Assembly: GCA_027627225.1 (NCBI GenBank)
Contig: CM051024.1
Span: 41,935,225-41,999,224 of the forward strand
Reading direction: 5' to 3'
DNA length: 64,000 nt
Source of the DNA: Congeria kusceri
Lineage: Eukaryota > Mollusca > Bivalvia > Myida > Dreissenidae
In this document: one piece after another, positions 22,401 through 33,950 of the stretch
Layout: each line of letters starts with the position of its first letter
How positions within the stretch are numbered: position 1 is the first letter of the stretch
Made by a program: the position numbers and the translations under genes
The notes under the pieces: model-generated
What the model saw: only the letters and a program-made list of their open reading frames with translations
Databases searched by the model: none
Told to the model about the DNA's origin: nothing

Positions 22401-25400
22401 CAACCAGATTTCACACGTTTTTAAATTAATAAAAAAAATAACTTTTATGTTTCAGAAGATGTCATATATTTAATCAAATAGAAAACGCCATTACGCATGT
22501 AAACAACACTGCTTGTTTACAAGTATGCGCTCGTGTAGTTGCAAATATATCACTCATATTGGTAAACCGCCTTGAAATATTAAATTGCCCATAAAAACAG
22601 GCAAGTAAGAACAAAAATTGTTCTATAATATATAACAATTATATAAATGTAAGACAAAGAACGCACTGTAGACGCTGAAAATATTCATTTTAATTTGTAA
22701 TTTCAATTTCTACAAGGTGCAAACGAACAGTCAGCACGACAAATCAAAATAGTGCTAAAAATATTGCACACTCAACAATACAGTGTCAACTAGATGTGTC
22801 ACAGACACGGACGCCCCCACGAGATGTGTTTGGAAACAGACATAGACGTGTCGTCAGCACTAATTTTGCCGCAACAATTTAATTTCAAATATATTCCATA
22901 GTAGAACAAATGACAGAGCCGTAATTCTGCCAAAATTGATCGCAGCCAAAATTCCTTCCTTTACGATCACCTAAACATTAACGTCCTTCAGCGTTGATAG
23001 TTTGATAGCCATCCGCCAAGCATTTCAAGAGATGAGTCCACAAAATATCGGGAAGTATATATGCCATAATGGAAAAGTGGCAAAGGGACATAATTCTGCC
23101 AAAATTGGTCGCCGCCGAAATTCCCAAATTAGTGATTACCTGCACATTAAAGCCGTTTAGCTGTGAAATATTGAGCAAAATCGTTTAAGCTGTTAAAGAG
23201 TCGTCAGTCTAACACTAACCATACAGTAGAAAAGTAGCCAAGGGCCATAAGTCTGCCGAAATTGGTCGCAATCGAAATTCATTCCTTTCAGATCACCTAC
23301 ACATGACGGTTCTTTAGCTTTGAAAGTTTGAGCAAAATCAGCGCAGCACTTAAAAAAGAGTTTAGTCCACAAAATTTCAAGAAGTACTATAGTGATAAAA
23401 ATGACAAATACCCATAAACCTGCCAAAATTCGACGCAGCCTCAATGTCTTCTTTTACGATCACCTACACATTAAGTTTCTTCAGCTGTGAACGTGTGAGT
23501 TAAATTCGCCCAGCGGTTGAAGAGGAATTGATAATTATATATTCGTGTTGGAAAATATTCAAAGGACCACAATTCTACCTAAATTGGTCACAGCAAAAAT
23601 TCCATCCCTCACGATCACCCACACATTAAGGATCTTCAGCTGTGAAAGTTTTAGCGAAATATGCCCAGCAGTAAAAGAGGTGTTGAATCCATTAAATTTT
23701 CATGACGTGCATACGTACGTACGTACGGACCGATGGACCGCCAAGATCAATGCCTAATGCCTCCTATTTTGTGGGGGCATAAAACTGAAGGTAGAAGCAA
23801 CACACGAACACAGTACGCACTACATTTCGACATAATGATGGAAATGTGACACTACCAACAATGCAGGATCAAAAGGTGAGGTAGAAACTTAAGATAGCTG
23901 TAACAGAAATCGAAAAACGCACTTAATAAGGTGAGCTATAAAGACACCATAACGGTATCCTTACTCCAGAGAATGTATGGTTAATTACTATCAATTAAAC
24001 GGTATAATTTGACAAAAGATGCATATTCCTGAAACTCGCCATAATACTGAAAGTAAGACAATCAGAGCACCCGAATGCTGGAAATGAAGCTAAATAAATG
24101 TGTTTGGGGAGAACAAATATAGAATGCTAAATAATGGATAGTTTTGTTAAATAATTTTGCTATTATTATTAATATATTTTAACATACATGTATGATTGTT
24201 AATTCGATTATTACTAAAACTTGTTCTTTATTTTATTTACCCAAAATTCTCGTTTGTTGAACTCTAGTGTATTGGCACCATCCTGTGGTCACAATTTGGT
24301 AACGCGAATCGTCTGAGATAAATGGATAATCATTCAAGTTTTACTGACTGCATGTATCGCATTTTATATGGCACTCTTCTTAAATGCATTAAAGAACACA
24401 GTTGCACATTTTTTAAATCTTTGTTGACCTGTAGGTGGACTAAAATATGTAATAAAGTTAACGGTCATCAATTTTAGCAGTAAATAATGACAACATGTAA
24501 CATTGTTAGTTTAATATTGCTAGCATCATAAATACATAGCAACTTACATGTTTTATATCTTATTATATTATTTATAACAACCATTACTACCGTTAAAGTA
24601 ATTATATAGTTATTACAACTATACGAACAATGATAAAACTTTACAGATGAATATGGCATGTAATAACTAATAATTAGTCAGATATCCTGCAGTGTTTTAG
24701 AACAACTGACCCTGTCTCATTTTCCATTAATGTTGTTTCAGAGTCTGATGTAAAAATTATGGAAAAAAGTTGAAGTCTGATGCAGTAAAATAATAAGATA
24801 CCATAGAATAATTAAAATTAAACATTACAGTAGAATATTATGCCGTCACATTACGGTTATTCACATTTACTATCAAAAATGAATTTAGTTCATTTTTAAT
24901 ATGAATACTTAACATTTAATATGTCCCCATATGTGGATTAAAGCATCCCGCTATGCCTTCGAAATGAGGCACAAGAAAGTAACGCAATACTTGAAATACA
25001 ACACGATGAAATCCGTTTTAATATAATAAATGCATACAGATAACGCTATTGAAGACATCATAATATATTGAAACAAAACGTAATTGCCCTTTCAAATGAA
25101 AGCTACACTGATTTTTTAGAAGAGCACTCTTATAATTACACAAATGCATATTATTTAAATCTTTTAAGAAAAACGCATTGAAACATGAAATTACATCTAT
25201 CAAATAGGCAATTGTGGCTCAATTATAGATCATGCATATACTACCATATAGAGCATAGAACACACTTTAGACACCACACTGATGCATCATAATAAACAAC
25301 ATTAATTTCGACAGCCAGCCAGCGAACATAATCAGAACAAAACTTAGACACTTATCATTCACTTGAAACAAACCAAATGCATATACATATTGTGTTTAAA

Positions 25401-25690
25401 ACATAAACGTGCCCTATATTTTACTACAATATTAAAAAGCGAAACACTATTTAAAACTACCTATATGATGGTTACTTTTGAGAAGTAATATTGTTAGCAT
25501 TATAAATACATTGCAACATACATGTATGCTTGCTAATTATTACTAACAACCTTTCTATATTCGACCTCCCCCAATTCTGATGTTTTGAACGCTGGAGTAT
25601 TTGCACCAATCTGCTGTCACAGTTTGCTGTCTCGTATGATTTGAGATAATTGGATCATAAATAAAATCTGATTGACTGCATTTATTAGGT
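19490..25690. repeat. Right arm of giant inverted repeat
   Basis: Reverse complement of 12,000-19,270, without the 388-bp tandem. From about 20,560 outward its orientation is the same as units B-F. In order it holds 'cactgatcccatctca ... ccattaatgttgtt' type (20,850), 'aaaagaggcacaa' (21,115), 'gtggccaaccc' type (21,405), 'gggatttaat.cccac' (21,960), 'cttgaaatacaaccag' (22,390), the 165-bp array (22,870-23,700), 'gagcacccgaatgctgg' (24,065) and a shortened extra unit (24,480-25,690). The outer end continues without a break into unit B, whereas the left arm ends at the 173-bp tandem. No coding content is recognised. Confidence 0.93.
22870..23726. repeat. ~165-bp monomers plus ACGT microsatellite (right arm)
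   Basis: Mirror of 15,015-15,900. The blocks are 'cctacacattaa', 'tcagctgtgaa', 'ccacaaaat' and 'tctgccaaaattggtcgc', repeated about five times at roughly 165-bp spacing, ending at 'gcatacgtacgtacgtacgg' (23,708-23,726). An 83-codon minus frame at 23,193-23,444 is a shadow of the monomer. Confidence 0.9.
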
Positions 25691-28600
25691 TTTATATTGC
25701 ACTCCTGTTAAATGTATTGTCAATAAAAAAAACGTCCATAATGTTTAAATATTTGTTTACCAGTAGGCAGACTAAAACGTATGATAAAGATCAAGGACAA
25801 CTGTTTTAACAATACACAACAACTAATATAGTCAGAATAGGTTTGATAGCATTAACGTTACATAGTAACACACACGTTTTCATGCTTATTCGATTATTAC
25901 TAATAACCATTACAGCCATTAATTAGATCATATATTTATTGCAGCTGTAACAACAAAGATAAAGCTTTGACATATAAACTCAGGGAAAGTGTCCCATGTA
26001 TAGCCCATACAGATTTCGATTCCCATGTAATAATGGTATGTCAAAACTAACGATAATTCAGATTGCCTGCAGCTGATTTTAGTACAACTGATCCAATCTC
26101 ATGTTCCATTAATGTAGTTTGAGGGTCTGTTATACAACAAATGGAAAAAGATTTTAGTCTGACGCTGTAAAATAATAAGAAAATATTGACACCATTAAAG
26201 TAGAAAAATGTGATGCAGTCAGGTTACGGTTATCCGAAATTACCCTATAAAATGAATTAAATTAATTTGTTAATATCACTAATTAACATCCAATTTGTCC
26301 ACAGGTGCGTGTCAAAGTATATCGCTATGCTACTGAAAAGAGGCACAATATAGTTACGTAATATTTGGAATACAATACGACTGAATACGTTTTTAAAATA
26401 ATAAATGCATAAAGTTTACGCGATTGAATATATCATACATTCAAAACAAACGTAAACGCCCTTACGCATAAAAATTACACTTACTCTTTAGTGGAGGCCT
26501 CTTACAATTACATTATAGCTAAGAAAAACGCATTGAGTCATGCAATTATACCTATCAAAAAGGCAGTTGTGGCTTAAACTGGTTCTTTAAATCTTTGATA
26601 ATGCAAATACTGGTATATAGGGCATAGAACACACCGTAGAGACCATAATGACGTATTATAAGAAGCAATTTTGATTACGACAGACAGCAAGCAAACACTA
26701 TCAGTACTACACTTCGAAATAATGCTTGAAGTGTGGCCAACCCAATAGTAAAGTATCAAAATGTAAGGTATACTAATTAATTTTATTATTATGTACGAGA
26801 CTCATAACTGTGTAGACGAAACTCATCGTAAGTTAAAAATAAGCTAATGATAGCAACTCAATGCTGGAAATGAGTGAAACCGAACAAAGCATTCAAGAAA
26901 TTTGTTATAAAGACATTATATTGTTATCAGTAATAGGGATCATTAAACGAGAGATCAAATAATGTATTATTAGCCATTTATTTGTAGTCAAACGCTGTGA
27001 GGCCCGGCAACTCGCCAAATGGAATGTATTTGAGGAGAACAAATGTAGGACGTATACGCATTTCGGGAACGTATTACACATACAACAAACATGATCCTTC
27101 TTTTCCTTAAGTTATGTACTAATTTAAATTCACACCGTGCTTTGTTAGAGTTATTTCTTGGGTGGGGTAATTCCAACAATGATCCGTTTCATTCACTTAA
27201 AACAAACCGAATGCATATACACATTTTTTCCAAACTTAAACGTGCGCTATTCTTTCAGACCATATGTTAAAGCAAAACACTATTTAAAATATACGGGTGC
27301 CGAATAAGTAAGGAAATGAATTACATTTGTTTGGATATACTTCAATATGATATGGGTAAGTATCAAATATATATAGACAGTACCTTAAATCAAAGTATAT
27401 TGTCCTTTTTTATTGAAACAAACAGACATAAAAGTCTTCAAAGAAACTGCTTAAATTAAAGGTGTAAGGATATTTTTCTAATAGATCAAAACGCATTTAA
27501 TATATGCTTGGTGAGAAACTATGTATTCAGACAATAGGGATTTAATCCCCACAAAATACGGGAGGTGCTATAATGCGTGATAATATATGGCCAATGCAAT
27601 AACTGCATTTAGGACATGAAAAACATTTACAAACCTGTACAATTGCCATGATATCCCTACACACGACATTCGCCATAAGTATGCATAAGCTGATAAAGAT
27701 AGAAATTGAATCCATAGTATGCATAAAAAGCTTACAATTAAAAACATGATGGAGAGAAATCAGAGAAAATAAGACAATCGAATAATCAGCATACATAATG
27801 CGGAATATTATTCTGTTCGTTAGACGTTTACCACAAATATAAGCATATGGAATTACAATTATTTGTGAAAATAAATAAAATAACATTTGTTTTTGCCCCA
27901 TATGCATGCGCAAGCATCTCAACATACTTCCAAAAGAAATAAACGCATGTAACTTAATGCTCGAAATGCAACCAGATTTAATACCTATATAATTTAATAA
28001 AGAATACCTTTATGCTTCAGAAAATATCATATATTTAATCAAATAGAAAACGTCATTGCGCATGTAAAAAACACTGACTGTTGACAAATATGCGCTCTTT
28101 TAGTTACAAATATATACTCATATTTGTTCTCCGCCTTGAAATATGCAATTGCCAATATAAAACAGGCAAGTGAGACCTAAACTTGCTTAATAACATATAG
28201 AACAAGAAGAGATGGAGGCCATAAAACGCACTGTAGACCCTAAATTATGCATTTCAATTTTGTAATTTGTAATGATTCCACAAAATATCGATAAGTATAT
28301 ATTCTATGGTGGAAGAGTGGAAAAGGGTTATAATTCTGCCAACATTAGTCGCTGCCGAAATGCCGTCATGTATGATAACCCACACATTGAGGCCCTTTTG
28401 TTGTAAAAGTTTGAGCGAAGTTTATCAAACTGTTAAAGAGAAGTTGAGTCTTCATGTCTATATTCTGTAGTAGAAAAATGGCCAAAGGCCATACATCTGC
28501 CAAAATTTATTCCTTTTAGATCATCTACACATACTGGTTCCTCAGCTTTAAACATTGAAGCAAAATCAGCCTAGCACTTCAAAAAGCGTTGAGTCCAAAA

Positions 28601-29740
28601 CATTTCAAGAAGTACTATAGCAGTAAAAATGAAAAATAGCAATTAATCTGCCAAAATTGGACGCAGCCAAAATTCCGTCTTTTACGATCACCTACACATT
28701 AAGGTTCTCCAGCTGTGGACGTTTCAGTTCAATCCGCCCAGCAATGTAAGAGGAGTTCATATTTTGCATATTCTATAGTGGAAATAATGACAAAGGGCCA
28801 TAATTCTACCAAATGTTGTCTCAGCAAAAATTCCATCTCTCACGATCACCCACACACTAAGGTTCTAAAGCTGTGAAAGTTTGAGCGAAATCCGCCCAGC
28901 AGTAAAAGAGGAGTTGAATCCATACAATTTCAGGACGTGCGTGCGTACGTTCGTACGACCCGACGGACTGCTAAGAACAATGCCTAATGCATCCCAATGT
29001 GTGGGGACAGGAATAGAAAGGTAGAAGCAAGAAACGAACACAGTAGGCACTACATTTCGACATAATGCTGGAAATGTGACACCACCAACAATGCAGTATC
29101 AAAAAGTGAGGTAGAAGCTATATATAGCAGTGACAGAATCGGAAAAAAATGCACTTAATAAGGTGAGCTATAAAGACACGATAATGGTATCCTTTCCCCG
29201 GATAATTTATGGCTAATTGCAATCAATAAAACTGTATCAGTTTTCAAAACATGCCTAGTTCTGCAACTCGCCATAATACTGTAAATAAGACAATGAGAGC
29301 ACCCGAATGCTGGAAATAAAGCCAAATCAATGTGTTTGGGGAGAACAAATATAGAACGGTAAATAATGGAAAGTTTTGTTTAAATAATATTGCTAGCATC
29401 ATAAATATATTTAACAACACATGTATGATTGGTAATTGGATTATTACTAACACTCTTTCTTCATTTGACTCTCCGCAATTCTCGGGTGTTGAACTCTAGT
29501 GTATTGGCACCATGCTGTTGTCACAGTTTAGAGAATCGAATCATCTGAGATAAATGGATAATCACTCAAATTTGACTGACTGTATTTATGGCATTTTATA
29601 TTGCACTCCTCTCAAATGCGTTGACAAAACACACTTGCATACTGTTTAAATCTTTGCTAACCTGTAGTTGGATTAAAATATGTGATGATGATAAACGTCA
29701 ATAATTTTAACAATCAATAATAACTAATTTTGTCACAATA
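25690..29740 (+). repeat. ~4-kb higher-order unit B
   Basis: Ordered landmarks: 'cacacacgttttcatgctta' (25,870), 'ccaatctcatgttccattaa' (26,090), 'aagaggcacaa' (26,337), 'gtggccaacccaatag' (26,735), 'aatggaatgtatttg' (27,017), 'gaatgcatatacacattttt' (27,207), 'gggatttaatccccac' (27,537), 'gcttgaaatgcaaccag'-type (27,958), 165-bp array (28,270-28,930), ACGT microsatellite (28,940), 'gagcacccgaatgctgg' (29,297), 'gggtgttgaactctag' (29,483). The segment 'gcccccacca..atgtt', present at the array start in units A, C and D, is deleted here. Similarity to unit C is about 93-95% by eye. Strand '+' denotes the reference orientation for units, not transcription. Confidence 0.92.
28270..28975. repeat. 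~165-bp monomer array and ACGT microsatellite of unit B
   Basis: About four monomers carry 'ccacaaaatatcg', 'attctgccaa', 'cacacattga', 'gttgtaaaagtttgagc'. The array ends at 'gcgtgcgtacgttcgtacga' (28,936-28,956). It begins abruptly after 'tttgtaatgattccac', where the first ~270 bp seen in unit C are missing. Confidence 0.88.
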
Positions 29741-32700
29741 GTATTGATAGAATCAACATTACATAGTAACACACACGTGCTCATGCTTATTCGATTATTA
29801 CTGATAACCATTACAGCCATTAATGAAAATATATCATTATTGCAGCTATAACAACACTGATAAAGCTTTAATGTATACACCCAGGGAAAGTATCACATTT
29901 TTTGCCCATACAGATTTCGATTCACATGTAATAATGGTATATAAAAACTAACGATAATCCAGATTTCCAGCAGCTGTTTTAGTACAACTGATTCAATCTC
30001 ATGTTCCATTAATGTTGTTTGAGAGTCTTTTGTACAGCATATGGAAGAAGGTTTTAGTCTGGCGCAGTAAAATATTAAGATACCATAGAATAAAAATATT
30101 GACTACATTATAGTAGAAAAAGTTGATGCCGTCAGCTTACGGTTACTCGCAATTACCCTCAAAAAGGAATTAAATTGATTTGTTAATATCACTAATTAAC
30201 ATCTAATTTGCTCCCAGGTGCGTATCAAAGCATATCGCTATGCTATCGAAAAGAGGCACAAGCTAGTTACGTAATACTTGAAATACAATACGACTGAATA
30301 CGATTTTAATATAATAAATGCATTGAGTTTACGCTATTGAAGATAATAAAACGTTAGCGGCGTTACGTAGGAAAACTACTCTGACTCTTTAGAGGGGCCC
30401 TCTTGTAAATACATTATAGCCAAGAAAATCGCATTGAGTCATACAATTATACCAATCAAATAGGCAATTCTATAGGCAATTCTGGCTTAAACTTGTTCTT
30501 TAAATCTTTGATAATACAAATAATAGTATATAGGGCATAGAACACACCGTAGACACCACAATGACGTATTATAAGAAGCAATTTTGATTACGACAGACAG
30601 CAAGCGAACACAATCAGTACTACACTTCGAAATTATGCGTGAAGTGTGGCCAACACAATAGTATAGTATCAAAATGTAAGATATAATAATTAATTTTATT
30701 ATTATTATATACGAGCCTCATAACTGTGTAGACGAAACACGATGTAAGTTAAAACTGAGCTAATGATACCGAACAAAGTATTTAAAAAAGTTGTTAGAAA
30801 GACAATATATTGTTAACAGTAATATGGATCAGTAAACGAGAGATCAAATAATGTAGTATTAGCTATTTATTTGTAGTCAAACGCTGTGAGGCATGGCAAC
30901 TCGCCAAATGGAATGTATTTGTAGAGAACAAATATAGCACGTATACGCATTTCGGGAACGTATTACATATACAACAAACATGATCCTAATTTTCCTTAAG
31001 TTATGCACTAATTTAAATTCACACCGTGCTTTGTTAGTTATTTCTTGGGTGGGGATAATTCCAACAATGACACTGATCATTCACTTAAAACAAACCGAAT
31101 GCATATACACATTTTTTCCAAAAATAAACGTGCGCTATTCTTTCAGACCATATGTAAAAGCAAAACACTATTTAAAATATGTGGGTGCCGAATAAGTAAG
31201 CAAATTAATTACATTTGTTTGGATATACTTCAATATGATATGGGTAAGTATTAAATATATAGAGATAGTACTTTAAATCAAAGTACATTGTCCTTTTTTA
31301 TTGAAACAAACAAACATAACATTCTTCGAAGAAACTACTTAAATTAAAGGTGTAAGGATATTTTTCGAATAGATCAAAACGCATTTAATATATGCTTGGT
31401 AAGATACTATGTATTCAGACAATAGGGATTTAATCCCCGCTATCCAATTGCGTTATAATATATGGCCAATGCAATAACTGCATTTAAGACATGAACTACA
31501 TTTACAGACCTGTGCAATTGCCAAGATATTCATACACACGAAATTCGCCATAAGTACGCATAAGCTGATAAAGATAGAAATCGAATCCATAGTATGAATA
31601 AAAAGCTTACAATTAAAAACATGATGGAGAGAAATCAGAGAGAATAAGACAATCGAATAATCAGCATACATAATGCGGAATATTATTCTGTCCGTTAGCT
31701 GTTTACCACAAATATTAGCATATGGAAATAAAATTATTTGTGAAAATAAATAAAATAACATTTGTATTTGCCTCACATGCATGCACAAGCATCTCAACAA
31801 ACTTCCAAAAGAAATAAACGCATGTAACTTAATGCTTGAAATGCAACCAGATTTAATACCTTTATAATTTAATAAAGAATACCTTTATGCTTCAGAAAAT
31901 ATCATATATTTAATCAAATAGAAAACGTCATTACGCATGTAAAAAACACTGACTGTTGACAAATATGCGCTCTTTTAGTTACAAATATATACTCATATTT
32001 GTAAACCGCCTTGAAATATGCAATTGCCAATATAAAACAGGTAAGTGAGACCTAAACTTGCTTAATAACATACAGAACAAGAACAGATGTAGGTCATAAA
32101 TTATGCATTTCAATTTTTAATTTTTATTTCTACAAGCTGTAAGCGAACACTCAGCACGCTAATCGACATATTTCTGAAAATATTGTACACTCAACAGTAC
32201 AGTATCAACTAGATGTGTCACAGACACGGATGCCCCCACCACATATGTTGGGAAACAGACAAAGGACTTGTCGCCAACACTAATTCTTGCCTCAAAAAAT
32301 ACTTTTTTATAATTACTTTATAGTAGAAAAATGACAAAGGGTAATACTTCAACAGAAATTGGTCGCAGCTGAAATTTCTTCCTTTGCGATCGCCTAGACA
32401 ATAATGTGCTTCAGCTTTGACAGTTTGAACGCCATCAGCCAAGCATTTCAAGAGAGGCTGAGTCCACAAAATATCGATAAGTATATATTGTATAGTGGAA
32501 AAGTGGAAAAGTGCCATAATTCTGCCAACATTAGTCGCTGCCGAAATGCCTTCATGTATGATAACTCACACATTAAGGCCCTTTTGTTGTAAAAGTTTGA
32601 ACAAAGTTTATCAAACTGTTAAAGAGAAGTTCAGCCTCCATGTCTATATTCTATAGTAGAAAAATGGCCAAAGGCCATACATCTGCCAAAATTCATTCCT

Positions 32701-33950
32701 TTTAGATCATCTACACATACTGGTTCCTCAGCTTTAAACATTGAAGCAAAATCAGCCTAGCACTTCAAAAAGTGTTGAGTCCAAAAAATTTCAAGAAGTA
32801 CTATAGTAGTAAAAACGAAAAATAGCAATAAATCTGCCAAAATTGGACGCAGCCTAAGTTTCGTCTTTTACGATCACCTACACATTAAGGTTCTCCAGCT
32901 GTGAACGTTTCAGTTAAATCCGCCCAGCTCTGTAAGAGCAGTTCATATTTTGTATATTCTATAGTGGAAATAATGGCAAAGGGCCATAATTCTACCAAAT
33001 GTAGTCTCAGCAAACATTCCATCTCTCACGATCACCCACACACTAAGGTTCTAAAGCTGTGAAAGTTTGAGCGAAATCCGCCAGCAGTAAAAGAGAAGTT
33101 GAATCCATACAATTTCAGGACGTGCGTACGTACGTTCGTACGACCCGACGGACCGCTAAGAACAATGTCTAATGCATCCCAATGTGTGGGGACAGAAACA
33201 GAAAGGTAGAAGCAAGAAACGAACACAGTAGGCACTACATTTCGACATAATGCTGGAAATGTGACACTACCAATAATCAGTATCAAAAAGTGAGGTTGAA
33301 CCTATATGAAGCAGTGTCAGAAATCGAAAAAAGCGCACTTAATAAGGTGAGCTATAAAGACACGATAATGGTATCTTTACCCCGGAGAATTTATGGCTAA
33401 TTGCAATCAATAATGGCAAGTTCTGCAACTAGCCATAATACTCTAAATAAGACAATGAGAGCACCCGAATGCTGGAAATAAAGCCAGATCAATGTGTTTA
33501 TTTAGAACAAATATAGAACGGTAAATAATGGAAAGTTTTGTTTAAATAATATTGCTCGCATCATAAATATATTTAAGAACACATGTATGATTGGTAATGC
33601 GATTATTACTAACACTCTTTCTTTATTTGACTCTCCCCAATTCTCGGGTGTTGAACTCTAGTGCGTTGGCACCATCCTGTTGTCACAGTTTAGAGAATCG
33701 AATCATCTGAGATAAATTGATAATCACTCAAATTTGACTGACTGTATTTATGGCATTTTATATCGCACTCCTCTCAAATGCGTTGATAAAACACACTTGC
33801 ATAATGATTAAATCTTTGTAAACCTGTAGTTGGACTAAACTATGTAATGGTGATAAAGGTAAATAATTTTAACAATAAATAATAACTAATTTTGTCACAA
33901 TAGTATTGATAGTATAAACATTACATAGTGATACAGACGTTTTCATGCTT
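29740..33950 (+). repeat. ~4.2-kb higher-order unit C
   Basis: Landmarks in the same order as unit B: 29,770, 30,000, 30,250, 30,645, 30,905, 31,100, 31,425, 31,830, then the 165-bp array preceded by 'cagacacggatgcccccacc' (32,220), the microsatellite (33,122) and 'gagcacccgaatgctgg' (33,458). This is the most complete copy and the best one to take as the reference unit. No open frame is conserved in length between B, C and D. Confidence 0.92.
32330..33155. repeat. ~165-bp monomer array and ACGT microsatellite of unit C
   Basis: About five monomers carry 'gaaattggtcgcagc', 'ccacaaaatatcgataagta', 'aattctgccaacattagtcg' and 'aaatccgcccag'. The array ends at 'cgtgcgtacgtacgttcgta' followed by 'cgacccgacggaccg'. 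Confidence 0.9.
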
